64,000 bases of DNA from Flavobacterium cucumis (GTDB taxonomy: Bacteria > Bacteroidota > Bacteroidia > Flavobacteriales > Flavobacteriaceae). Both the position numbers and the translations under genes were made by a program. Below, in pieces: positions 1 to 6,355 of this stretch; positions within the stretch are counted from its first letter, which is position 1; each line of letters opens with the position of its first letter. The stretch is taken from NCBI RefSeq assembly GCF_900148835.1, contig NZ_FRYK01000001.1:806001-870000 (forward strand), written 5' to 3'. Below the pieces are notes generated by a model. That model did no database searches. It was not told where the DNA came from and saw nothing but the letters and a program-made list of their open reading frames with translations.

Positions 1-80
1 TGTCCTTTTTCTTCTAAATATTCAACAATAGCTTTTTTGTAATCTGGACCAGCATGGTCGTTTCCAATTGAAATTTTCAT
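1..80 (-). CDS. rpiB: Ribose-5-phosphate isomerase B, N-terminal fragment
   Basis: The minus strand from base 80 to the window edge reads MKISIGNDHAGPDYKKAIVE and six more residues. This is the typical start of RpiB (family pattern MKIxIGSDHAG), which interconverts ribose-5-phosphate and ribulose-5-phosphate in the pentose phosphate pathway. Only 26 codons are inside the window; the catalytic region is off the left edge. A Bacteroidetes-type -7 element (TATTTTTG) lies 24 bases upstream of the ATG and supports the start. It is transcribed away from the AT-rich gap to its right. The identification rests on the short N-terminal motif only. Confidence 0.8.
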   Translation of the reverse strand, partial: MKISIGNDHAGPDYKKAIVEYLEEKG

Positions 81-703
81 AAGTTGTTGTGTGTTTTATA
101 CATGCAAAAATACTAAAGATTAGGAAGGATTAATAATTACTTTACTATTTTGAATATTATTTAATCAATTTGTTTAAAATCAATAAATTATACAATAAAA
201 TGATCTAAAAAATAGACATTGTTAACTTCTAAATGTAAATCATTGATAATCAGTTAATATTAAATTAACACCAATTGTTAATAACTTTAGATAGAAAATT
301 AGAAGTTTTTTTAAGACATATAGAAAAAAATTGTAATCCAAAATTGAATTGAAAAAATCAAGAAGAGTTATTCTTTTTTGTTGAAAAATTATCAATAAAA
401 TTTCTAAGGTTATTAACATAAAGCAAGTTGTAAACTTATTTACATTTTTGCTATAAAAATCATTTTTAACAATTGTTAATAACCATGATTCAAAAACAAA
501 AAACGCACAGATTTTCAATTTATTAAATGAAAGTATTATTGTTAATTAGTTTGTATAACTTGGAATAACTTTTAAAAAAAAGGTTTATATAAAAACTTAT
601 TCCACATATTAACACACTATAATAATCATCATAAATTTAAATTTAATTAAAAATATTTTTTATTGTTTTTAATATATGTTGAAAACTTTCAGATTTTGAA
701 AAA
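81..703. other. AT-rich intergenic gap with DnaA-box-like nonamers
   Basis: No convincing gene lies in this 623-bp stretch. A 92-codon minus-strand frame at 240-518 is Phe/Leu/Ile-rich without motifs and is probably chance in AT-rich DNA. The gap is far richer in A+T than its neighbours. It contains four matches to TTATNNACA on either strand: 276-284, 410-418, 436-444 and 474-482. Three of them share the 10-mer TGTTAATAAC. The rightward genes from 1349 on are mostly plus strand while rpiB and the two DUF2007 genes read left. A replication origin is possible but unproven. Confidence 0.4.
105..112 (-). promoter_or_regulatory. -7 promoter element of rpiB
   Basis: The minus strand reads TATTTTTG, a full match to the Bacteroidetes sigma-A -7 consensus TAnnTTTG, 24 bases before the rpiB ATG. 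No clear -33 TTG is visible at the usual distance. Confidence 0.5.
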
Positions 704-943
704 TTAAACAATTTTTAAATGATCGTCTTCGTTTAGTTTTTTTAGAATTTCTAGTACAGTTGCTTCATCGTTTTGATGTACTTTTAATTTTATGCCTCCG
801 TAAGCTATGCTGGCAAATGGATCTATTCCAATAATAGTTTCATTTTCAAAAAAGAATGTTATACCCTCTTGCTCTAATATATTTTTAATAATTATTGTTT
901 CGTGTTGGTAGTTAAAAATTGCTACGGTAATAAAATTTTCCAT
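704..943 (-). CDS. DUF2007 family protein (copy 1)
   Basis: A 79-residue protein starting MENFITVAIFNYQHETIIIKN. It has the fold pattern of DUF2007, a small ferredoxin-like alpha/beta domain: an N-terminal beta strand (VAIFN), a helix with a conserved E near residue 15, then DP-ASI-YGGIKL-V in the middle. The family is annotated as putative signal transducing protein, but its role is not known. It is the second of two tandem paralogues on the minus strand: the upstream copy (988-1224) shares the pattern F-VVAIFN-Q-ET and DETVV-VDP. A hairpin terminator separates them, so they may be transcribed independently. Confidence 0.75.
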   Translation of the reverse strand: MENFITVAIFNYQHETIIIKNILEQEGITFFFENETIIGIDPFASIAYGGIKLKVHQNDEATVLEILKKLNEDDHLKIV

Positions 944-957
944 AAGATTAAATAAAA

Positions 958-982
958 AAGGATTTACAATTTGTAAATCCTT
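958..982 (-). terminator. Hairpin terminator between the DUF2007 genes
   Basis: A near-perfect palindrome with arms AAGGATTTACAA and TTGTAAATCCTT around a single T. On the minus strand it is followed by a run of T (TTTTTTATTT). It lies directly after the stop of the 988-1224 gene. Confidence 0.7.
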
Positions 983-987
983 AATTT

Positions 988-1224
988 TTATTGAACAATT
1001 AATTTTTCTTTCTTAGAATCGATAAGTATTCTTTTTACTTTATCTACATTTGATTCTTCTACTTTTAAAGTAATATTTCCAAAACCAATACTTTGTAATG
1101 GATCAACTGATACTACTGTTTCATCTTGAATTATGTATGGAATTTTTTTTCTTTCCAATACACTTCTTAATTTCATGGTTTCTTTTTGGTTGTTAAAAAT
1201 AGCAACTACTACAAAATCATTCAT
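988..1224 (-). CDS. DUF2007 family protein (copy 2)
   Basis: A 78-residue protein starting MNDFVVVAIFNNQKETMKLR, a paralogue of the gene at 704-943. It keeps the same DUF2007 layout: strand, helix, the DETVVSVDPLQSIGFGNITL segment and a C-terminal helix. The function is unknown; the fold is often linked with regulatory or signalling roles, which is only a family annotation. A perfect -7 element (TATATTTG at 1250-1257) stands 25 bases upstream of the ATG. It is divergent from rnr, whose start is at 1349. Confidence 0.75.
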   Translation of the reverse strand: MNDFVVVAIFNNQKETMKLRSVLERKKIPYIIQDETVVSVDPLQSIGFGNITLKVEESNVDKVKRILIDSKKEKLIVQ

Positions 1225-1249
1225 ATCTTTTACATTTTTCGTTATTTCA

Positions 1250-1257
1250 CAAATATA
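1250..1257 (-). promoter_or_regulatory. -7 promoter element of the DUF2007 pair
   Basis: The minus strand reads TATATTTG, a full match to TAnnTTTG, 25 bases upstream of the ATG at 1224. No canonical -33 TTG was seen. Confidence 0.55.
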
Positions 1258-1348
1258 CGAAAAGTTATTTTTTCATTAAAACTTGAAGACAAGTTAGTAA
1301 TTACTTATAACAATTTCGTAACTTTCACAATAATTTAGAAAAGATACA

Positions 1349-3526
1349 ATGAGTAAGAAACCAAAAAAATTAGGAAAGAAGCCAAAAGATTTTACTGCAC
1401 AAATATTTAAAATACTTTCAAAAGAACCTTCTAAATCTTTTAATTACAAGCAAATAGCTGCTGTTTTAGAGTTAAGCGATACCAAAAGCCGCAACGAAAT
1501 AATTAGAGATTTAAAAATACTTAAAGCACAAGATAAAATTCACGAAACGGAGGTTGGTAAATATCAAATTATTTCTAAAGCCGAATATTACGAAGGAGTT
1601 ATTGATATGACTTCTCGTAAAACAGGATATTTTGTTTGTGATGAATTAGAAGACGATGTTTTTGTTCCGTTTATTAACTTAAATCATGCTTTAGATGGGG
1701 ATAAAGTGAAAGCTTATATTTACAATAGAAGAAGTTCACGTAAACCAGAAGCAGAAGTTTTAGAAATTTTAGAACGAAAAAAATCAGAATTTGTTGGTGT
1801 AATTGATATTCAAAAAAATTTTGCTTTCGTAACTACTGCCAATGCTAAAATGTATACCGATATTTTTATTCCAAAAAATAAAATTGGTGATGCTGAGCAC
1901 GGAGATGTAGTTTTAGTAACCTTAGAAGATTGGCCTAAAAAAGCCGATTCACCTTTTGGTTCTGTTATTAAAGTATTAGGAAAACCAGGCGAACACAATA
2001 CAGAAATTCACGCGATTTTAGCAGAATATGGTTTACCATACGATTTTCCAATTGAAGTAGAAACGTATGCAAATAAAATTGATACTTCAATCACAGAAGA
2101 AGAAATTAAAAAACGTCGCGACATGCGCGATATTTTAACGTTTACCATTGATCCAAAAGATGCTAAAGATTTTGATGATGCGTTATCGTTTCAAGTCTTA
2201 GAAAACGGAAATTATGAAATCGGAGTTCATATAGCCGATGTTTCGCATTATGTACAAGAAGGAACCATTTTAGATGATGAAGCGTATAATCGAGCAACTT
2301 CAGTTTATTTGGTAGACAGAGTAGTTCCCATGTTACCAGAAGTATTATCGAATTTTGCTTGTTCTCTTCGTCCTCATGAAGAAAAATATACCTTTTCAGC
2401 AGTTTTTCAATTGAATGATAAAGCAGAAGTTTTAGATGCATGGTTTGGAAGAACGGTAACGTATTCTGATCAACGTTTTGCGTATGAAGAAGCACAAAGT
2501 ATCATCGAAACAAAATCAGACGTAATTCCAGCCGAAATTTCATTAACTGGAAGCGAATATATCGTTCCAAAACCAATTGTTGATGCTACACTTAAAATGG
2601 ATGAATTAGCTAAAATTCTTCGTAGAAAAAGAATGGCAGCTGGAGCAATTTCGTTTGATAAAGTAGAAGTAAAATTCAATTTAAATGAAGCAGCAGAACC
2701 AATTGGTGTTTACTTCAAACAAAGTAAAGATGCCAATCATTTGATTGAAGAATTCATGTTGTTAGCGAATAGAAAGGTAGCAGAATTCATTGGAAAACAA
2801 AAGAAAACTTTTATTTACAGAATTCACGATGAACCTAATGAAGATAAATTGATGGGATTACAATCGGTTATTTCTAAGTTTGGGTATTCGATTAATTTCA
2901 AATCTAAAAAAGATATTTCCAGTTCGTTGAATAATTTACTTTCCGAAGTGGTGGGTAAAAAAGAACAGAATTTAGTTGATACACTTACGATTCGAAGTAT
3001 GAGTAAGGCGGCTTATTCAACTGAAAATATTGGTCACTACGGATTAGCATTTGATTATTACAGTCATTTTACCTCGCCAATTCGTCGTTATCCTGATGTT
3101 ATGGCACACCGTTTGTTGCAACATTATTTAGATGGTGGAAAAAGTGTAAGCGAAGAAGAATACGAAGAAAAATGTGTGCATTCTTCAAATATGGAAAGCT
3201 TAGCTGCCAATGCCGAACGCGATTCTGTGAAATACATGCAAGTAAAATACATGCAAGATCATAAAGATCAAGAGTTTTTAGGTGTAATTTCTGGTGTGAC
3301 CGAATGGGGAATTTATGTAGAAATCATCGAAAACAAATGCGAAGGAATGGTTCGTATTCGTGATATAAAAGAAGATTATTACACGTTTGATGACAAACAA
3401 TATGCTTTAGTTGGTGAAGTTTCTAAAAACATCATACAATTAGGCGATGAAGTTTACGTTAAAGTAAAAAATGCCGATTTAGTAAAAAAACAATTAGATT
3501 TTCATTATTTGAGAAAGAGAGAATAG
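1349..3526 (+). CDS. rnr: Ribonuclease R
   Basis: A 725-residue 3'-5' exoribonuclease that degrades structured RNA and takes part in mRNA and rRNA quality control. It starts with a lysine-rich tail and a winged-helix-like segment (about residues 15-75), followed by cold-shock/OB domains (about 75-230). The RNB catalytic domain carries DPKDAKDFDDALS at about 270-283, whose aspartates bind Mg2+, and SPIRRYPDVMAHR at about 575-587. A C-terminal S1 domain (FLGVISGVTEWGIYVEI) ends in HYLRKRE. E. coli RNase R is about 813 residues; the basic C-terminal tail is missing here, as is common in the phylum. It is divergent from the DUF2007 genes, with a weak -7 element (TAACTTTC) near 1318. Confidence 0.95.
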   Translation: MSKKPKKLGKKPKDFTAQIFKILSKEPSKSFNYKQIAAVLELSDTKSRNEIIRDLKILKAQDKIHETEVGKYQIISKAEYYEGVIDMTSRKTGYFVCDELEDDVFVPFINLNHALDGDKVKAYIYNRRSSRKPEAEVLEILERKKSEFVGVIDIQKNFAFVTTANAKMYTDIFIPKNKIGDAEHGDVVLVTLEDWPKKADSPFGSVIKVLGKPGEHNTEIHAILAEYGLPYDFPIEVETYANKIDTSITEEEIKKRRDMRDILTFTIDPKDAKDFDDALSFQVLENGNYEIGVHIADVSHYVQEGTILDDEAYNRATSVYLVDRVVPMLPEVLSNFACSLRPHEEKYTFSAVFQLNDKAEVLDAWFGRTVTYSDQRFAYEEAQSIIETKSDVIPAEISLTGSEYIVPKPIVDATLKMDELAKILRRKRMAAGAISFDKVEVKFNLNEAAEPIGVYFKQSKDANHLIEEFMLLANRKVAEFIGKQKKTFIYRIHDEPNEDKLMGLQSVISKFGYSINFKSKKDISSSLNNLLSEVVGKKEQNLVDTLTIRSMSKAAYSTENIGHYGLAFDYYSHFTSPIRRYPDVMAHRLLQHYLDGGKSVSEEEYEEKCVHSSNMESLAANAERDSVKYMQVKYMQDHKDQEFLGVISGVTEWGIYVEIIENKCEGMVRIRDIKEDYYTFDDKQYALVGEVSKNIIQLGDEVYVKVKNADLVKKQLDFHYLRKRE

Positions 3527-3527
3527 T

Positions 3528-3600
3528 TTTAGTGATAAGTGAAAAGTAATTAGTGATTAGTTTTCCTGCTAGGTTTTGAAATCCTAGTAGGAATTTATAA
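3528..3600. repeat. Intergenic word repeat plus palindrome
   Basis: The rnr downstream spacer holds repeated words of the type AGTGAT-AGTGA-AAGTAATTAGTGATTAG. A hairpin follows, with arms CCTGCTAGG (3565-3573) and CCTAGTAGG (3583-3591), one G-U pair. There is no long T tract, so it is a doubtful terminator and is better described as one of the repeated palindromes of this genome. Confidence 0.5.
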
Positions 3601-3603
3601 AAT

Positions 3604-3885
3604 ATGAAAGTAATCGAATTTATAAAAAGAAATATTTCATTATTCAATGTAATTGCTATTAGTATATTTCTGATAACTTTATTTAATATACTTACAATTA
3701 AACCTGAAGAAAGTGCTCATGGAATGGCTGGTTCTTTATTACTTGGATTTTTATTGTTTTCACTTGTTTTACTTTTAATTGATTTTCTAATGAGGAGAAC
3801 TATTAAAAGCGAGAGTTCATTATTTATTATTCAAGTATTATTAATACTTATTATTCCTTTTTTAATTTATTATATATTATCATGA
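3604..3885 (+). CDS. Small integral membrane protein, unknown function
   Basis: A 93-residue protein that is not recognised as a member of a named family. It shows three hydrophobic segments likely to cross the membrane: about 13-33 (LFNVIAISIFLITLFNI), 43-63 (SLLLGFLLFSLVLLLIDFLM) and 73-92 (SLFIIQVLLILIIPFLIYYI). The N-terminus is basic. The stop overlaps the start of the next gene (TCATGA around 3882-3885), so the two genes are probably translationally coupled. A role in the envelope is all that can be inferred. Confidence 0.6.
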   Translation: MKVIEFIKRNISLFNVIAISIFLITLFNILTIKPEESAHGMAGSLLLGFLLFSLVLLLIDFLMRRTIKSESSLFIIQVLLILIIPFLIYYILS

Positions 3886-4556
3886 AAAACACATTTTTAA
3901 CCTTTATAACCTGTTCCATTTTTTCTTTTGGAATAGCGCAAACTGAAAAAAACGTTGGTGATTTTACCAAAGTAACCGCTTTTGATAAAATTGATGTCAG
4001 CTTAGTAGCTTCAACTGAAAATAAAGTTATTTTAACTGGAGCTAATTCTCAAGAAGTGGAATTAGTAAACAAAAATGGTGAATTAAAAATCAGAATGCCT
4101 TTAACTAAAATGTTAAGTGGTGACGATGTTTCAGCTACGGTTTATTTCAAAAAATTAGACGCTTTAGAAGCAAATGAAGGAAGTAGAATTGCTTCAAAAG
4201 ATGAAATTTCTGCCATTAATTTTGATATCATTTGTAAAGAAGGTTCCGAAATTAAACTGACTAATTTACAAGCGGATAGATTACAAGTTAGAGTTTCACA
4301 AGGTAGCGTGGTTACTACTATTGGTTCAGTTAAAAATCAAGATATTTTATCCAATTCGGGTGGTAAGTATGATGGTCAAGATTGTAAAACACAGCAAACT
4401 GTAGTAACCGTAAATGCTGGAGGAATAGCTCACGTGTTTGCAACTGATTTAGTAGAGGCTAAAACAAGAGCTGGTGGTGAAATTAAAATTTATGGCAAAC
4501 CAAAACAAATCAACGAAAAGAAAATCGCTGGAGGAACTATCGAACAAGCTAAATAA
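3882..4556 (+). CDS. Secreted head GIN domain (DUF2807) protein
   Basis: A 224-residue protein with a signal peptide (MKNTFLTFITCSIFSFGIAQ, probable cut after AQ). The body matches the putative auto-transporter adhesin, head GIN domain (DUF2807): short beta repeats with the pattern F-KI-V--VA------I-LTG and repeated S-G-G-I turns (FDKIDVSLVASTENKVILTG near the start, AGGIAHVFATDLVEAKTRAGG near the end). This fold is a beta-helix at or outside the outer membrane, and its function is not established. It overlaps the upstream membrane gene by four bases. A palindrome at 4568-4583 followed by TTTTT ends the unit. Confidence 0.75.
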   Translation: MKNTFLTFITCSIFSFGIAQTEKNVGDFTKVTAFDKIDVSLVASTENKVILTGANSQEVELVNKNGELKIRMPLTKMLSGDDVSATVYFKKLDALEANEGSRIASKDEISAINFDIICKEGSEIKLTNLQADRLQVRVSQGSVVTTIGSVKNQDILSNSGGKYDGQDCKTQQTVVTVNAGGIAHVFATDLVEAKTRAGGEIKIYGKPKQINEKKIAGGTIEQAK

Positions 4557-4567
4557 TAGTAATCAGT

Positions 4568-4590
4568 CCCGATAGCTATCGGGAGTTTTT
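4568..4590 (+). terminator. Palindromic terminator after the DUF2807 gene
   Basis: A perfect 16-base palindrome CCCGATAGCTATCGGG followed by AGTTTTT, 12 bases after the stop of the DUF2807 gene. The same palindrome is common in Bacteroidetes intergenic regions, so it may also be a repeat element. Confidence 0.6.
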
Positions 4591-4662
4591 AGTTGGCAGA
4601 TTTTTTTCGTAAATTCGTACTTTATTAAAAGCACTGAACACTAATTACTGAATACTGAATAC

Positions 4663-5358
4663 TTGATTTTACAAGACATACTTACCGCAATTCCTTGGGG
4701 ACTTTTGTTAGCTTTTTCAATTGGTCCTGGTTTTTTTGTTTTACTTGAAACCAGTATTACCAAAGGGTTTAGAGCTGCTTTTATTTTTGATTTAGGAATT
4801 GTTTTTGGTGATATTATTTTCATTCTTATTGCGTATTTAAGTACGAATCAACTTTTAGAACAATTAAAAGATAATCCTACTTTATTTGTCATTGGTGGAA
4901 TTATTATGTTGGCTTATGGATTAATTTCGTTTATTCAACTCAAAAGAAATTTCAAAAAACAAACTGAAATTGAACAAGACGACGATAATATTCCAAAGAA
5001 AAATTACTTTGCTTTGTTTTTCAAAGGGTTTTTATTGAATTTCATCAACATTGGAGTTTTAGGTTTTTGGATGATGATTATCATCACGTACGGACCACAA
5101 ATGGAAATGAATACTTCTCGAATTTCTATTTTTTTCGCTGCAATTTTAGTGTTTTATTTAGCTTTTGATGTAGCTAAAATATTATTAGCAAAGCAATTGA
5201 AACACAAATTAATTCCAGCAAACATCTACAAAATCAAACGAGTAATTAGTATGGTAATTTTAATTTTTGGTTTGTTTTTTATTCTTCAAGGTTTCTTCCC
5301 AAAAGAAAAAGAAATGATAACCAATAAGTTGTTACCAGATACAGCTGTTACGGAATAA
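4663..5358 (+). CDS. LysE family amino acid exporter-like protein
   Basis: A 231-residue membrane protein of the LysE/RhtB translocator family, which exports amino acids or similar small molecules. The N-terminus ILTAIPWGLLLAFSIGPGFFVLLETSITKGFRAA carries the family signature (GLLLAF-IGP--F-LLE---KGFRAA). About six hydrophobic segments follow (residues 8-28, 40-60, 70-90, 120-145, 155-175, 195-215). The start is TTG at 4663; no ATG lies upstream in frame near enough, and the family signature begins about 10 residues in, so TTG is the best choice. The substrate cannot be told. It is probably monocistronic. Confidence 0.8.
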   Translation: MILQDILTAIPWGLLLAFSIGPGFFVLLETSITKGFRAAFIFDLGIVFGDIIFILIAYLSTNQLLEQLKDNPTLFVIGGIIMLAYGLISFIQLKRNFKKQTEIEQDDDNIPKKNYFALFFKGFLLNFINIGVLGFWMMIIITYGPQMEMNTSRISIFFAAILVFYLAFDVAKILLAKQLKHKLIPANIYKIKRVISMVILIFGLFFILQGFFPKEKEMITNKLLPDTAVTE

Positions 5359-5372
5359 TAATTTTTAATGTT

Positions 5373-5400
5373 TGTCATCCTGAACTCGTTTCATGATCTA
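5373..5400. repeat. Degenerate GTCAT...GATCT intergenic palindrome
   Basis: The stretch reads GTCATCCTGAAC, then TCG, then TTTCATGATCT. It is an imperfect hairpin of the same general kind as the GTCATGCTG-type palindromes at 8459-8483 and 21813-22993. Confidence 0.4.
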
Positions 5401-5420
5401 ATTAATTCTAAAAATTAGCC

Positions 5421-5572
5421 ATAATAAAACTTCCAAGTTTCCTTGAAGGTTTTAGAGGCATCGCCCGGATTCGATATATCTTTAATTAATTTTTTCTAAA
5501 CATTAAACAAAAAAAAGAGCTACTATTTCTAGTAACTCTTTAGAGGCATCGCCCGGATTCGATATATCTTTT
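5421..5572 (-). repeat. Two truncated tandem copies of the tRNA-Cys 3' end
   Basis: The last 24 bases of the tRNA-Cys region, from the T-loop to just past the discriminator base, occur twice more downstream of it. The copies are around 5452-5475 and 5540-5563, spaced about 88-91 bp. Each copy is followed in tRNA direction by its own hairpin and T-run (arms near 5426-5450 and 5510-5540). Each is preceded by the same AT-rich word (TATATCTTT on the plus strand), where the 5' part of the tRNA should be. They may be remnants of duplicated tRNA genes or of attachment sites. Confidence 0.75.
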
Positions 5573-5599
5573 ATTTATTTTTTCTAAAAATTATCTCAT

Positions 5600-5630
5600 A
5601 AAAAAACCTCCTAATTTCTTAGAAGGTTTT
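5600..5630 (-). terminator. Terminator of tRNA-Cys
   Basis: The hairpin arms on the minus strand are AACCTTCTAA and TTAGGAGGTT, followed by TTTTTT. It stands directly after the tRNA 3' end. Confidence 0.7.
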
Positions 5631-5632
5631 AG

Positions 5633-5703
5633 AGGCATCGCCCGGATTCGAACCGGGGTAGACGGTTTTGCAGACCGCTGCCTAGCCGCTCGGCCACGAC
5701 GCC
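5633..5703 (-). tRNA. tRNA-Cys (GCA)
   Basis: The minus strand folds as a 71-nt tRNA. The acceptor arms are GGCGTCG and CGATGCC with discriminator U. The D arm carries GAGCGG-TAGGC, the anticodon loop is CTGCAAA with anticodon GCA, and the T arm is CCGGTTCGAATCCGG. The discriminator U is the usual one for cysteine. CCA is not encoded; the sequence runs on as CTAAAA. It lies between the LysE gene and folB. Confidence 0.95.
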
Positions 5704-5864
5704 ATTATTTGAACGGACTGCAAATGTATATAAAAAGTTTAAAGTTTAAAAGTTTAAAGTTTAAAAGTTTACCATTTTACTGTATTTTTTATTTCAATAG
5801 AGATTTAAAAAAACAATGATAAACGTAATTTTTTAACTGCCAACTAATTACTAAACACTGAACA

Positions 5865-6224
5865 CTAGTTTCTAAACTCTTCCATTTCAATCGTAACTGC
5901 TTCTACATCACCTCCAATAGGAGGATTCAATTTAGAAACCGCTAATTTTATTCGAGAAATCGATGGAATTTCCGCAAAACATCTCGTGATAATGCGTTGG
6001 GCAACGTGTTCTAATAATTTAGAACGAATTGCCATTTCTTCCACTACAATTTTGTTTAAATGTACATAATCAACGGTATCAGCTAGTTCATCTGATTGGG
6101 ATGATTTGCGTAAATCGGTTTTTATTTCTAAATCTACGCGATAATCAGAACCTATTTTTCCTTCTTCCACCAAGCATCCGTGATAAGAATATGTTCGGAT
6201 ATTATTTAATTTTATTGTTCCCAT
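5865..6224 (-). CDS. folB: Dihydroneopterin aldolase
   Basis: A 119-residue enzyme of folate synthesis that cleaves 7,8-dihydroneopterin to 6-hydroxymethyl-dihydropterin and glycolaldehyde. It begins MGTIKLNNIRTYSYHGCLVEE, with the FolB signature (G--------HG----E) and then GSDYRVDLEI. The middle D-VDY--L--IV contains the conserved tyrosine, and the C-terminus holds LEHVA--I and V-K--PPI-G with the catalytic lysine. The frame is open 13 codons further upstream, but ATG at 6224 gives the normal family length. The -7 element TAACTTTG (6280-6287) supports it. It is divergent from glnS. Confidence 0.92.
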   Translation of the reverse strand: MGTIKLNNIRTYSYHGCLVEEGKIGSDYRVDLEIKTDLRKSSQSDELADTVDYVHLNKIVVEEMAIRSKLLEHVAQRIITRCFAEIPSISRIKLAVSKLNPPIGGDVEAVTIEMEEFRN

Positions 6225-6279
6225 ATCATTATATTTTTTAGTTTGAAATTTTTTAGGTTTCAAGTTGTTTTTCTTTTCT

Positions 6280-6287
6280 CAAAGTTA
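6280..6287 (-). promoter_or_regulatory. -7 promoter element of folB
   Basis: The minus strand reads TAACTTTG, a full TAnnTTTG match, 55 bases before the chosen ATG at 6224. It would leave a leader of about 50 nt. Confidence 0.5.
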
Positions 6288-6330
6288 CATAAAACGTGAA
6301 ACTTTTAAGCCCGAAACCTGAAACATTTTC

Positions 6331-6338
6331 TATCTTTG
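6331..6338 (+). promoter_or_regulatory. -7 promoter element of glnS
   Basis: TATCTTTG, a full match to TAnnTTTG, 17 bases before the glnS ATG. It predicts a leader of about a dozen nucleotides. The upstream DNA consists of AGGTTTCAAG / CGAAACCTGAAAC inverted words. Confidence 0.6.
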
Positions 6339-6355
6339 CATAAATTTTAGAGTTT

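Noticed and set aside
240-518. A 92-codon open frame on the minus strand in the AT-rich gap
   Set aside because: Its product is almost only Phe, Leu, Ile, Asn and Lys, has no motif, and lies in extremely AT-rich DNA with the DnaA-box-like nonamers. It is best explained by chance.
598-610. TTATTCCACA as a perfect DnaA box
   Set aside because: It has one base too many compared with TTATCCACA, so it was not counted among the candidate boxes.
4594-4610. TTGGCAGATTTTTTT as a sigma-54 promoter of the LysE-type gene
   Set aside because: The -24 part ends in CAG instead of CAC and there is no TTGC at the -12 distance.
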